This document shows, piece by piece, positions 53,844 to 63,200 of a DNA stretch of 64,000 nucleotides. The DNA is from Erysipelotrichaceae bacterium RD49. Lineage in GTDB: Bacteria > Bacillota_I > Bacilli_A > Erysipelotrichales > Erysipelotrichaceae. The stretch spans positions 1 through 64,000 of the forward strand of contig JADGIS010000001.1 of assembly GCA_015233825.1 (NCBI GenBank), in the 5' to 3' direction. The notes below the pieces were generated by a model. It was not told the origin of the DNA. It made no database searches and saw only the letters and a list, made by a program, of their open reading frames with translations. The number at the start of each line of letters is the position of its first letter. Position 1 is the first letter of the stretch. The position numbers and the translations under genes were made by a program.

Positions 53844-54728
53844 TTATTTCGCCTTTCTTTTGGCGGATACAAAGGAAACGAACAACACCAGCATGGCAAC
53901 GCCAGCCATCAGCCACGGCCAAAGTTTGAAAAGCTGTTCACGAAGCGATGGTTTTTGGACGACTGGCTTTCTGATTTCTTCCTGAACCTGCTCTGTCCAG
54001 TCGACCCGTCTGCCGGTGACTAACAGCCGATGGTCATTGATTCCATAAGGCGTACACGTCAGCAAAGTCACCAAGTCTTGTCCCTCGATAATGGCTAGCT
54101 TCTCGACTTCTTCAGGCAGAATCACCTCGATATCGCAAACCTGGTAAGCCATCGTCTGCTTCGGGTTTTCAATGTGGAACAAGTCCCCGATTTCCATCTC
54201 ATCCAGGCGGGTGAAAAGCTCGCTTGACATCAATCCCCGATGAGCGGACAGGACCGTTCGTCCTGTTGAAGATCCGACCGGCAGTGAAGAGGAGGGCAGA
54301 TGTCCTGCTCCTTTTGAGAGCGCTTCTTCTTCCACGCCATGATAGATCGGCAGCGTAATTCCGATCTTCGGGATATGGAGAATCCCCATGACCCCATGAT
54401 CGAGCACACAAAGCTGCTGGTCATAAGGCGGCAGCTTTTCAAATTGATTCGTACGGACCACATCAAAGGACTGGCCGGTATCGGCAAGTTCCAGCTCCTC
54501 CGTTTTTGGCTCCTGTACGTGGCCAGCCAGGTTTTCATTCCAGGCGTGCGCCTTGGCTAGAACCTCATCGATTTGATGGTCGTCCAATGTTTTGGCTTGT
54601 TGGCGGATTAATTGAATCTGGTCAGCGGCCTGGTGGTAAGAAAACCGGGACCAGATCGTCGGCGCCAGACAAAGTGCCAGCCCGCCGACTAGCAAGACAA
54701 GGCGGAGTGTTCGTTTCAATCCTGCCAT
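53844..54728 (-). CDS. Class C (pilin) sortase
   Basis: A 294-residue membrane enzyme that joins pilin subunits by amide bonds. It has the active-site His in LSAHRG, the Cys in TLLTCTPYGINDHRLLVTGRR (with the Arg 8 residues on), and N- and C-terminal membrane helices typical of class C. The usual DPF/DPW lid motif was not found. It lies between the major pilin and the ancillary pilin; its start is 12 bases after the pilin stop, and the ancillary pilin gene starts immediately after it. Confidence 0.94.
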   Translation of the reverse strand: MAGLKRTLRLVLLVGGLALCLAPTIWSRFSYHQAADQIQLIRQQAKTLDDHQIDEVLAKAHAWNENLAGHVQEPKTEELELADTGQSFDVVRTNQFEKLPPYDQQLCVLDHGVMGILHIPKIGITLPIYHGVEEEALSKGAGHLPSSSLPVGSSTGRTVLSAHRGLMSSELFTRLDEMEIGDLFHIENPKQTMAYQVCDIEVILPEEVEKLAIIEGQDLVTLLTCTPYGINDHRLLVTGRRVDWTEQVQEEIRKPVVQKPSLREQLFKLWPWLMAGVAMLVLFVSFVSAKRKAK

Positions 54729-54740
54729 ATCAAATTCCTT

Positions 54741-56606
54741 TTAGTTCTTTTTCTTCTTTTGCAAAGTCATGCTCAGTCCACCGATAACGAGCACGCTGCC
54801 CGCAGCCATCGAGATCCAGGCAGTATTCGAACCGGTTAAAGGCAGCTCTTTTCCAGTGCGGTTGACCACCTGCAGCTGGACAGAACCATTTCCTACTTCA
54901 GTTTCTACAACTTGATCTTTGATCTCTTGCTGGTCACCATTCACACTTTCGATATAAGAGACTTTCGCATTCAGCTGCTTGAGGATCTTATCTGTCTTTC
55001 CCTCACCTGCTGTGTAGTTATTGCGATTTTCCGTATAGGTTGGGGTAATGTCTAATTTCAGGGGCGTCAGTGGACCATGATAGCCATCTGGAGCCTGGGT
55101 TTCTTTAAGATAGTAAGTTCCTTGGTCCAGGCCGAAGATTTTGATATTTCCATTCGCTTCGGTAACCAGCTCGGCTCCATCTGTTGTGGCCTCAGACTGG
55201 ATTGCATATCCATCTGTCACTTTTTTGAGCCGAATCTCATTTTTACAATCCTGATCTCGATAGAGGCGGAAGTGAGCACCCGCTAATGGCTGCGGGGTAT
55301 CACCTTCTGATTTGGGTTCAGCAACTTTAACGCCATCAATCTGGAATGTAAAGGCAACAACCGTATCCCATGGTGTAAAGCCGGTCGTTCCCTGGCCATC
55401 GCTGTCTGGATCATTAGAGTATTCTAATCGAACATTGTTTTCAAAACCGGGTCGGCCTGGATTTGAAGCGGCTGTCTCTGAGAGTTTGGCATTGTACGTC
55501 ACTTCAATGGTCTGCCCATAAGGATGATCGGCTGCTGGAGCACCAGCGGCGGCACCATAAATTTTCTGGTCAATAATGCCTTTGATATCAGAAATCACAA
55601 TCTCAAAGGTATTTCCCTGCGTGATTCCTGGTGTTTTGATTTGGTAATCAGAAGCTTGCAGAGAGTAAGTCTTTCCACTGTCCGCACTTGTCCCCTTAAC
55701 CGTAATGGCAATGGAGTCCGACTGGAAATTTAAAGCGGCATCCATCTTATCGTGGATGACAAGTGTATAAGTCTTGTACCCGCTGATATTGGGAATCCCA
55801 ATCTGGTAGCGGTAAGGGATAGTCTGGCCGATTTCGTAGTCACCAATATCATTCCAGCCATCACTTCCCAGGGTATCTTTGTGATCGTCTTCCTGGATTT
55901 GTTTGTGGATAGTTGGGTAGACACCTTTTAACTCCAGTTCCTGGTTGTCGTCTACAGTTAACATCAGGCAAAGAGAATGTCCTTGATCCGGCTCAGAGGA
56001 AGCAGATGGCTGGGCGACTTCTTCGTCAATCAGGTAGTATCCTTTGGTCAATCCTGAAATTTGGTAGGTGGAACTGTTCTCAGTTACACTTTGGGTTTGT
56101 GGTGTAACATTGGCGGCAGCCAATTCCTTGCGCAGCGTTTCGCTGAATTTTCGCATCCGGCTGGTCTGACCCTCTATCTTTCCAGTCTCTGATTCTGGCA
56201 AATCGGTAAGTCCTGCAATGGTATCAAGTGCTTTGGCAATCGTAATCGTTTTGGCTTGGTCATCACTTACCTGAGCCCCTTCACCCACACCTGTCGTGAT
56301 CGTTCGGTAAACCGCTTTTTGGACAGCTTTTTGAGTATTTGCATCACTGGTAAAGGTATAGTTAAAGGCCCCGCCTGTCCCTGTCGTTAAGTCAAAGATC
56401 TTGTAGAGATTAAACTTTCTTCCCTTCAGTGATCCAGCATTGGTGCTGGTCAGCGTGATGGTATAGGGGCCATTGTTTCCTGCAGCTTCTTGGTAAACCG
56501 GGCTTGTTGTCATCGCCTGGACGCTGGTCATGCTGGCCATTGGAACCATCAAAGTGGTTAAAGCCGCAAGCAAAGCATTTCGCGGGCGGATGAGATGTCT
56601 TTTCAT
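54741..56606 (-). CDS. Major pilin subunit, LPxTG
   Basis: The backbone subunit of the pilus. The 621-residue protein has a signal peptide (1-31), several SpaA-like domains, an E-box (YYLKETQAPDGY) and the sorting signal ELPLTG before a membrane helix and KKKK. The pilin motif Lys that the sortase uses is likely in VYPTIHKQI (about 230). The ATG follows AAGGAATTGATTT. It lies in the operon after the adhesin gene and before the sortase. Confidence 0.93.
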   Translation of the reverse strand: MKRHLIRPRNALLAALTTLMVPMASMTSVQAMTTSPVYQEAAGNNGPYTITLTSTNAGSLKGRKFNLYKIFDLTTGTGGAFNYTFTSDANTQKAVQKAVYRTITTGVGEGAQVSDDQAKTITIAKALDTIAGLTDLPESETGKIEGQTSRMRKFSETLRKELAAANVTPQTQSVTENSSTYQISGLTKGYYLIDEEVAQPSASSEPDQGHSLCLMLTVDDNQELELKGVYPTIHKQIQEDDHKDTLGSDGWNDIGDYEIGQTIPYRYQIGIPNISGYKTYTLVIHDKMDAALNFQSDSIAITVKGTSADSGKTYSLQASDYQIKTPGITQGNTFEIVISDIKGIIDQKIYGAAAGAPAADHPYGQTIEVTYNAKLSETAASNPGRPGFENNVRLEYSNDPDSDGQGTTGFTPWDTVVAFTFQIDGVKVAEPKSEGDTPQPLAGAHFRLYRDQDCKNEIRLKKVTDGYAIQSEATTDGAELVTEANGNIKIFGLDQGTYYLKETQAPDGYHGPLTPLKLDITPTYTENRNNYTAGEGKTDKILKQLNAKVSYIESVNGDQQEIKDQVVETEVGNGSVQLQVVNRTGKELPLTGSNTAWISMAAGSVLVIGGLSMTLQKKKKN

Positions 56607-56658
56607 AAATCAATTCCTTCTTTCAAATTTCTCTTCGTAAAGTCTCGATCGACTTTGT

Positions 56659-59600
56659 TTAAAACGTCTTGAATGAATGGGCAGATCGTTTTGAGCGGTG
56701 TTTCGGCCTGACCAAACTGGTGACGATCATCGTTGAGCCCATACTTAAAGCAAGTGGAACCTGCCAGGCCCCTGTTTTGGGTAAAATCACCTGCTTGTCA
56801 TTGCGCAGTTTGATATGCAAGATCGAACCACTGTTACTGGTAGGGCTCCAGAAGGCGTACTCTGTATTTTTAAAATCCGAAACTGGCGGCTCTGTGAGCT
56901 GAGTAACGGCGCTTGCCCCTGACCCGGCACGAAAGGCGTACAAGCCGTTGTCGTAGAACCCTTCAAACCGGTACGTTTTGGGGGCACCGCTTTTCTTTAC
57001 AAGCGGCTTGTATCCTTCAGGAGGACTGATTTCAGCCAAGTAGTACTCCTTATCTGTCTTAAGTGGGCCAAAGTCGATTCGGCCTTGTTCATCACTGATG
57101 CCTTCATCCAGCTTTTCCTTCAGCCCAGAATCGCCATACAGCCCGAAGACTGCTCCTTGAAGCGGCTGGTCATTGCCATCTACTTTGTGCACCTGCAAAG
57201 AAAAGCCTTCGGTAAAGTTGGAAACAACCAGTTCCAGGTTGGTTCCATCAAATTTCACCGTCTCGCTATCTGCCAAGCAGGTAACAGTTGATCCGTTCAC
57301 CTTGAATGGAATGGCTTTGGAATAGATCGTATAGCCGGCCGGGGCCTTCGTTTCACGAACGGTCCATTGGCCATCTTCATCCAGCGTGAACCGAGAACTG
57401 CCATTGGTATCGGTAGTCAAGGTAAAACGGCGGTTGGAGGGTGAAGTCACTGTAAACTGTGCGCCAGGCAGGCGGGCACCGCTGCTGCCATCGACTTTGT
57501 AAAGGTTTAAGTCAACGATCGGCTCATTGGTTATGCGGATTGGACTTAACGTCATGAAACATTCTTCCTTACTGTTTTTCGGATCCAGTGCCAGAATATG
57601 TACCGTATCATCCAGCCGGTAGCCGTCCGGAGCTTCAATTTCCTCGATGGTCAACACGCCAATCGGGAATTTTGTGTTGCTGGCGATGATTTTTCCCTCG
57701 GAATTCGTTGTTAATTCCCACTCCTGGACAGCCGTTGCTTTTTTGATATTGGCCAAGGTGGCTTTAGCAGGATCTAAGGCGTAATACTTCACCATAAATT
57801 TGGCTCCCGCCACGGGCTGGTTTGTCCGCTTGTCCGTTTTCACCACCAAGACGTCTGCCTGGCAGTATTGGGCTGGATCGTAAACGATGATTCGGTTGGG
57901 TGCGGCTGTTGATGAACCGGCCGTAACCGTAATGGAATAAGATGTCCGATCCAGCGCAAACCCTTTAGGCGCTGTAATCTCCTTAACCCAATACGTTCCG
58001 GGTTTGACCACAACAGTCTGTGAACAGCCATCAGCGCCAATCGTCAAAGTTCCAGCAGCCGTCGATCCTTGGCCATACTCATACACAGCTCCCTGCAGGG
58101 AATAATTCGATCCCCCGTAATTGGGAAGCAGTCCATTTTCGCTTTTGATCGACTTAACAATCTGCAAGGCGCCTTTATCTTCTTCGCCCATAAAGCCAAA
58201 AGCTAAGGGCTGCCGGCCGCTGTTATTGCCTTGGAAGTTCGGGCCGGAACCTGGAAAGTCCGCCAGATAGACCTTGTAACGGGCTGGCGGGCCAGGCTGA
58301 CTGACCACTTCATTCCAGCGATCCTTCATTCCCGAACTCCAAATCGTCCCATTGAACGTAATCTCTGAAATTGATTTTCCGGATTGGGCATGAGAGACCA
58401 TTTCATTGGTAAAGATGACTTGCTGGGCGGTCGTATACGCTTTAAAGAGGTTAGCCGGACCGCCATAGCCGTAGTAAATGGCTTTTCGTAAATTTGAATC
58501 GCTGACTTCCCGAATGTTCGAAGCTTTTTCATTTGGCAAGGGTTCTGAGCCAAGAGCGTTGGCACAAAAGGCATTGCAGCCATTGGAGAGAGTCCAGAGA
58601 TAATTGCTGACGGTATACCCGCCAAAAGTGGGTACCGAACCATACAAATTGCGGCTGGAAATTGTGACTTCGCCCGTTATGCCGCCACTATTGGGTGCGG
58701 CTGCCCGGACTTTCGCTCTGGCTCGCGTTTGAGGGGCGGCCTTTTGAACCAGGCCTGGATTGAAGGCTTGCAGCCAGCCTGGAATGGCATCAGGATCATC
58801 GAAAACATCTGTTGGCAGAAACCCGTTTTCGTCCAAAAACGAAGTGATTTCGCATTTAGCTCCCAAAGCTTGGCGAAAGTCTTTGAATTCATCGGGATTG
58901 CCCTGCAGGTAGCTTTCGTAGAGGATCACAAAGTCGGTCTGCCATTGGTGGTAAAACTCTTCTACAGCGCTTTGGGATAAGTCTTTCCAAGTCACTCTCT
59001 GACTTGCAGTCTCACCACTCTGGCTGCTCGAATCCAAAGATTCTTCTTGAGCTTCCAAAGTGGAATTTGAATCTGCAGTTCTTATCGACTCTGACAGGCT
59101 GCTTTGGCTCTCAGTTTCAGTCGATCCACCCCATTCCGCCTGGCTGCTGGAATCGGCAGTTTCAAAATTCCCTTCTAAACCAGGATCAAGATCGCCCGAG
59201 ACCAGCGGCTTTTCAGAGAATGAATCATTGGGAAGCTGGCTTAAAGCAAACTGAGAGACATCATCCAGCTTGGAGAAGTCAGAGGATAAACTCGAAATCG
59301 TTGATCCCAAATGCATCAGAATCTGGCCAATCGAAGCGGCATTGGATTTGTTCTCTTCTGTTTGAGAGAGCGGCTCCTGCTTTGTGTCGTCCATCCTTTC
59401 AAAGCTGGAATCTTGAGCAGGCTCGAAAGATTCAGTTTGGCTGTCATCAAAATCTTCTGTTTTCCAGTTGGAAAAGGAGACGACAATCGGAGTATTGCGA
59501 TCAAAGGAGCGGGTGATCTCATAGCTTTCCTGGTCCTTGGCCGCCTCTATTTCCTGCTCATCGATCCAAAGTCGTTCAATCCGGGCGTTTTCATCTGCTT

Positions 59601-59820
59601 TAGCCAGAATTCGAACTGGATCCTGGCCTGGCAGCGGGATGATGAGCCTTTGATGGGTACAGGTCCACTCGTGCTGATCTTGCTCAAGGTGGACTTGGCC
59701 TGCGCCTTTGGCTTCGATTGAAATGGATGGTGGGTCACTATTGGTCAGCTGGCGCATTGAGCCAATGTTTCCAAGCGACAGAACAGCGCAAAGGGTAAGT
59801 CTGACAAACGCTTGAATCAT
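56659..59820 (-). CDS. Pilus tip adhesin with thioester domain, LPxTG
   Basis: A 1053-residue surface protein and the first gene of the pilus operon. After the signal peptide come a Ser/Glu/Gln-rich linker (about 125-290) and then a thioester-type (TQxA/TED-like) domain: Cys419 in FCANALG and a Gln (466 or 467) in TAQQVIF can make the internal thioester used to bind host surfaces covalently. Three or four SpaA/Cna-B repeats follow (for example IEEIEAPDGYRL, VRETKAPAGYTIY), ending with LPKTG and a basic tail. I chose the ATG at 59820 (AAAGGAAATTTT site). It should sit at the pilus tip. Confidence 0.9.
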   Translation of the reverse strand: MIQAFVRLTLCAVLSLGNIGSMRQLTNSDPPSISIEAKGAGQVHLEQDQHEWTCTHQRLIIPLPGQDPVRILAKADENARIERLWIDEQEIEAAKDQESYEITRSFDRNTPIVVSFSNWKTEDFDDSQTESFEPAQDSSFERMDDTKQEPLSQTEENKSNAASIGQILMHLGSTISSLSSDFSKLDDVSQFALSQLPNDSFSEKPLVSGDLDPGLEGNFETADSSSQAEWGGSTETESQSSLSESIRTADSNSTLEAQEESLDSSSQSGETASQRVTWKDLSQSAVEEFYHQWQTDFVILYESYLQGNPDEFKDFRQALGAKCEITSFLDENGFLPTDVFDDPDAIPGWLQAFNPGLVQKAAPQTRARAKVRAAAPNSGGITGEVTISSRNLYGSVPTFGGYTVSNYLWTLSNGCNAFCANALGSEPLPNEKASNIREVSDSNLRKAIYYGYGGPANLFKAYTTAQQVIFTNEMVSHAQSGKSISEITFNGTIWSSGMKDRWNEVVSQPGPPARYKVYLADFPGSGPNFQGNNSGRQPLAFGFMGEEDKGALQIVKSIKSENGLLPNYGGSNYSLQGAVYEYGQGSTAAGTLTIGADGCSQTVVVKPGTYWVKEITAPKGFALDRTSYSITVTAGSSTAAPNRIIVYDPAQYCQADVLVVKTDKRTNQPVAGAKFMVKYYALDPAKATLANIKKATAVQEWELTTNSEGKIIASNTKFPIGVLTIEEIEAPDGYRLDDTVHILALDPKNSKEECFMTLSPIRITNEPIVDLNLYKVDGSSGARLPGAQFTVTSPSNRRFTLTTDTNGSSRFTLDEDGQWTVRETKAPAGYTIYSKAIPFKVNGSTVTCLADSETVKFDGTNLELVVSNFTEGFSLQVHKVDGNDQPLQGAVFGLYGDSGLKEKLDEGISDEQGRIDFGPLKTDKEYYLAEISPPEGYKPLVKKSGAPKTYRFEGFYDNGLYAFRAGSGASAVTQLTEPPVSDFKNTEYAFWSPTSNSGSILHIKLRNDKQVILPKTGAWQVPLALSMGSTMIVTSLVRPKHRSKRSAHSFKTF

Positions 59821-59848
59821 AAAATTTCCTTTCTTACTCGCGAGGTAT

Positions 59849-59884
59849 AGGTGGGACAATTGCCGGGTTCTTCCAAACCCACCT
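59849..59884 (-). promoter_or_regulatory. Leader hairpin of the pilus operon
   Basis: On the minus strand AGGTGGG pairs with CCCACCT around an inner GGGTTTGG...CCCGG region, about 30 bases before the adhesin start codon. It is not followed by T, so it is not a terminator; it may affect translation or transcript stability. Confidence 0.4.
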
Positions 59885-60037
59885 GCACTCTACCGCATCT
59901 CGAAAACGACCGTAAACCCTTTAAAGCCTTCGATTTTATGTGTTAATTTCAAGAAAGAATCGTAAATTCCCTTTTTATTCTCCAATTCATTCAGAATTTC
60001 TTCTTTTTAGAATTCATTTAATCGTTGCTTGTCAAGT

Positions 60038-60075
60038 AAAAAACGCAGCCCGTATTAATCTGGACTGCGTTTTGT
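60038..60075 (-). terminator. Second terminator downstream of panE
   Basis: On the minus strand ACGCAGTCC...GGGCTGCGT followed by six T. Confidence 0.75.
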
Positions 60076-60291
60076 TCTTCCTTGTTTACCTGACCAGTTC
60101 GGTCTTTCGATTGTTTTTGCCAGTTATGTTTATCGTTCTTATCTAAGGAAAATGAACGATCCTTGATCCTTGATGAAGGCTGAATGCCCTGCTTTGGCTG
60201 AGTCTGGGCGGTATTTAAGGAGCAGGCTGTTTCTTTTCACCATCTTTTTCCAAGGTATTAACAATCGCGGATCCCATATTTTCGAGCAGGC

Positions 60292-60317
60292 AAAAAAAAG
60301 AAGAGCCTTTCGGCTCT
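60292..60317 (-). terminator. Terminator of panE
   Basis: On the minus strand GAGCC-gaaa-GGCTC followed by TTCTTTTTTTT. Confidence 0.85.
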
Positions 60318-60325
60318 GAGATTGT

Positions 60326-61273
60326 TTACAAATTTGAATATTCACTGACACGTTTTTCAATACGGTCCATCAGATCTTCCAGTACCGGAACCGGAATATG
60401 GAGAGTATGGGCTTTGGGAACAACCGTTCCTGAAAACAGTTCAAGTTCCACTGGACGCTGATGCAAAACATCCTGCGCCATGCTGGGCATCGAATCCGGG
60501 TCAAACGTTCCGACTTTATAGCACCAGTTTTCCAGGCTTTTGCGGCCGGGATCTTCCCCCATTGCTGCTAAGACTGTTCTGGCTTCTTCCATCGCTTGGC
60601 GAAAGATTTGGTTAAGAACAGGATTCTTTGCGACATCACCATAGGTTGCCTGATAGGCAGCACAGACCTGATTGATACCACAGTTGAACATCAGTTTGCG
60701 GTATTGATCCAGCAAGATCGACTGCGAACGGATATATGGAATCTGGCAGGCATCAAAAAGAGCCTGCACTCGGTCAGCCTGGCTGGTCAGCTCTTCTTTG
60801 GCTGGGCCAAACACCAGTTCCCCGCGCGTTGTAAATTGCAGTATCTGCGCTTTGGGATCGTAGCGGGCATCCATGTTCTGGGCGATCGTATGAATCACCG
60901 GATTGTTGGGGAAAGCTTCCATGAGCTTGTCTTCGCTGCTGATCCCATTGATCGCACTCATAAAAATCGTCTGGTCATCGATAAAAGGCCTGGCCTGCTC
61001 TATGGCTTCATCAAGCGAATAGGCTTTGCAGGCAAATAAAACTAAATCTGCCTTGAATCCATTTGGATCATCGCTGGCTAAAACCGGATAGGTTTTGGGC
61101 TCACCATTGAACTGAACCGGCTTTTTGGCATAACGCCTGGCTCTTGGAGGATCGCATAAAAAAGCAAAATTTCCCTTGGGTAAATGGGCATCAAACAAAT
61201 CGCCCATCGTCATGCCAACCGCTCCGCGGCCGCAGACTAAAACCGTCTCAATTTTCTCTTTGTTCATTTCCAT
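60326..61273 (-). CDS. 2-dehydropantoate 2-reductase-like (PanE family)
   Basis: A 315-residue NADP-dependent oxidoreductase: Rossmann motif VLVCGRGAVGMTMGDLF near the start (usual GxGxxG, here GRGAVG), then FACKAYSLDEA, the catalytic Lys in RKLMFNCGINQVCA (KxxxN) and SMAQDVLHQRPVELE with the Ser and Glu. The family reduces ketopantoate in pantothenate synthesis, but many are branched-chain 2-oxoacid reductases. It starts one base after the stop of nth, so it is the last gene of that operon. The CoA genes at 49-51 kb fit a pantothenate role, not proven. Confidence 0.85.
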   Translation of the reverse strand: MEMNKEKIETVLVCGRGAVGMTMGDLFDAHLPKGNFAFLCDPPRARRYAKKPVQFNGEPKTYPVLASDDPNGFKADLVLFACKAYSLDEAIEQARPFIDDQTIFMSAINGISSEDKLMEAFPNNPVIHTIAQNMDARYDPKAQILQFTTRGELVFGPAKEELTSQADRVQALFDACQIPYIRSQSILLDQYRKLMFNCGINQVCAAYQATYGDVAKNPVLNQIFRQAMEEARTVLAAMGEDPGRKSLENWCYKVGTFDPDSMPSMAQDVLHQRPVELELFSGTVVPKAHTLHIPVPVLEDLMDRIEKRVSEYSNL

Positions 61274-61274
61274 T

Positions 61275-61964
61275 CTATTTTTTGGCTTCCTGCTCTTTGG
61301 CGGCTTTCTTCTTTTCCTTTAATTCTTTCTGGTAGGCTTCCAGCTTGTCTTTTTTGCAAAATGAGGCAAATGGACATTCTTCACAGCGCGGCTTGCGAGC
61401 CGTGCAAAAATAGCGGCCAAAGAAAATAAGGTCATGATGACCTTGATTCCAGCGGTCGCGCGAAATCTTGCGGCACAGCTTCTGCTCCACTTTGAGCGGA
61501 TCATCGTCTACTTTGGCCAACCCTAACCGCTTTGAAACGCGCTCCACATGGGTATCCACCGCAAAAGATGGTTCTTTAAAGGCTACCGAACGCACGACAT
61601 TGGCCGTCTTGCGGCCAACGCCAGGCAAAGACTGCAGATCTTCATAGGAGAAAGGAACTTCACCATTGAACCGTTCTACAATTTCCTTCGAGAGTGCGAT
61701 GATGTTTTTGGCTTTGGAGCGGTAAAGCCCAATCGACTGAATCACCGCTTCGACTTCTTTCAAATCCGCATTCATCAGCCTCGGCGCATCTGGCCATTTG
61801 GCAAACAGATTAGGAGTAATCCGGTTGACCGAGGCATCCGTAGTCTGAGCAGACAGGACCACCGCCACCAGCAGCTGAAAAGGCGTTTCATGCTTCAGCT
61901 CACATTCGGCGTTAGGAAACAAAATCTCGATCTGATCTAAAATTTCATCACCAGTCATGCTCAT
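61275..61964 (-). CDS. nth: Endonuclease III
   Basis: A DNA glycosylase/AP-lyase for oxidised pyrimidines. The 229-residue protein has the helix-hairpin-helix with catalytic Lys (LPGVGRKTA), Asp in VDTHVERVS, and a 4Fe-4S loop with the C-X6-C-X2-C-X5-C spacing (CTARKPRCEECPFASFC). A Lys-rich tail (KELKEKKKAAKEQEAKK) is unusual. The ATG overlaps the stop of the dnaD gene (ATGA). The gene order matches Bacillus. Confidence 0.96.
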   Translation of the reverse strand: MSMTGDEILDQIEILFPNAECELKHETPFQLLVAVVLSAQTTDASVNRITPNLFAKWPDAPRLMNADLKEVEAVIQSIGLYRSKAKNIIALSKEIVERFNGEVPFSYEDLQSLPGVGRKTANVVRSVAFKEPSFAVDTHVERVSKRLGLAKVDDDPLKVEQKLCRKISRDRWNQGHHDLIFFGRYFCTARKPRCEECPFASFCKKDKLEAYQKELKEKKKAAKEQEAKK

Positions 61965-62506
61965 CTTTTCCCATTTTCAATGTCTACGGCATCTAAACCG
62001 CGGGCTTTCCAGCCTGAAAGCAAAGCTTCTACATAGTTGAGCGAGCGCTTGTTATACGCGGAAGCTTCATCGAGCGCGTGAATAATCGTATCTTCTTCAT
62101 ATTGATCAGCGAGCTGGAGAATGCGTTCCATTTCCGACCCCGATAAAGGCCGGCCAAATTCCATCGAAAATTCGCGGATTAAAGACTGTGATACCGGATT
62201 ATCTAAATCCGGCGTGGGCAGTTCCAGCAGGCCTTCGATATTAAAGTAAAGCTGTTTGTTGCGGGTGTCGGTTTTACCATACCCCGCTGCTTCTAAAAAG
62301 TCGTAAACCCCAAATACCACCGAATCATCGAGACCTGTTTTTTCACAGATGATATCGGGGGTAAAAGGTGAATGGGTGTCATTTAAATAGGCGATGACCG
62401 CCACGACCAGCTTTTGATTGGAGTCAAGATCCAATTTTTCCAAATTGCCCATGACCCAGTTGAGCTGGCTGAACCAAGGCTGGTTCCAATCATTGTGATC
62501 CACCAT
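61961..62506 (-). CDS. dnaD: DnaD-domain protein (replication initiation)
   Basis: A 181-residue protein with an N-terminal winged-helix part (LDSNQKLVVAVIAYLNDTHS, TPDIICEKTGLDDSVVFGVYD) and a C-terminal DnaD domain (FGRPLSGSEMERILQLADQY, then YVEALLSGW). It helps load the helicase at origins. The gene overlaps nth downstream and the TseB-like gene upstream, as in Bacillus apart from missing aspB and asnS. The ATG at 62506 follows AAAGGGGAACTGG. Confidence 0.92.
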   Translation of the reverse strand: MVDHNDWNQPWFSQLNWVMGNLEKLDLDSNQKLVVAVIAYLNDTHSPFTPDIICEKTGLDDSVVFGVYDFLEAAGYGKTDTRNKQLYFNIEGLLELPTPDLDNPVSQSLIREFSMEFGRPLSGSEMERILQLADQYEEDTIIHALDEASAYNKRSLNYVEALLSGWKARGLDAVDIENGKR

Positions 62507-63104
62507 AACCAGTTCCCCTTTCGTAAACCCAGTCCAGCGTATCATAGTCCAGCATCAGAATCTGGTCGCTTGATTCCAGCTGGTAAACCGGACCGGAGTA
62601 GCCATATGCCAGAAAAACCGTATCCGGACTCATGTTGTATAACTCCTGCGCCTTCTGCCTGGCTTCGTTGTAGTTCAGTGTAGATAATTCTCTTGTTGTG
62701 ATGATCGCTCCTGTTGCATCAAACCAGTATAAAGTCTCATCGGTATAGCCCTGCCAGGTAACGAAGTCAAACTCTGTCTGGCGCAAAGACTGAATATCCG
62801 GGACCTGCTCTTCAATGACAGCCTGGACTCTGGCAATCGCTTCATCATGAATGCGGGCTGGACCACTGATAAACAAAGCCCATATCGTCATGATCATGAC
62901 AATGAGCAAAGCAAAAAGCCCAGCGGTCAGCGGCCAGCCATAGTAGGTCTTGGCAGGCTTGGTTTTGCGTTGACGCTTAGACTTTCTGCTTGAAGAGTGG
63001 TTTGTGGGATGGGGAGTCGATCTATGTTCATGCTCAGTTTCCACTGACTTCTGGGTATGGGAAGTCTTGTGGACACTGGCTTTTGAATCTGCTTGTTTTC
63101 TCAT
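62490..63104 (-). CDS. TseB/YpmB-like membrane protein (DUF5590)
   Basis: A 204-residue protein: a long Lys/Arg/His/Ser-rich cytoplasmic N-terminus (about 1-50), one membrane helix (about 55-80, LTAGLFALLIVMIMTIWALFI) and an extracellular part with two related DUF5590 segments, as in Bacillus YpmB/TseB, which works with penicillin-binding proteins. The start is uncertain (63104 or an ATG at 63125). TATAAT sits just before the 63104 ATG, so a nearly leaderless transcript is possible. It overlaps dnaD by 17 bases. The assignment rests on position and layout. Confidence 0.78.
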   Translation of the reverse strand: MRKQADSKASVHKTSHTQKSVETEHEHRSTPHPTNHSSSRKSKRQRKTKPAKTYYGWPLTAGLFALLIVMIMTIWALFISGPARIHDEAIARVQAVIEEQVPDIQSLRQTEFDFVTWQGYTDETLYWFDATGAIITTRELSTLNYNEARQKAQELYNMSPDTVFLAYGYSGPVYQLESSDQILMLDYDTLDWVYERGTGYGGSQ

Positions 63105-63200
63105 GCGTCCATTATACGATTTCATGCGCAATTTCAAAAAAGCGCCAATCAAAAAGCCTGCCGAGTGTAAGGGTAAATCCACGTCGCTACAATCAGGAGG

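Larger units (their letters stand above)
59885..60325. other. Intergenic region with two terminators
   Basis: No gene seen. It holds the panE terminator (60292-60317) and, 220 bases on, another minus-strand terminator (60038-60075). The DNA between them has no frame and may encode a small RNA. The pilus promoter should lie between 60038 and 59885, but I see no consensus -35/-10. Confidence 0.45.
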
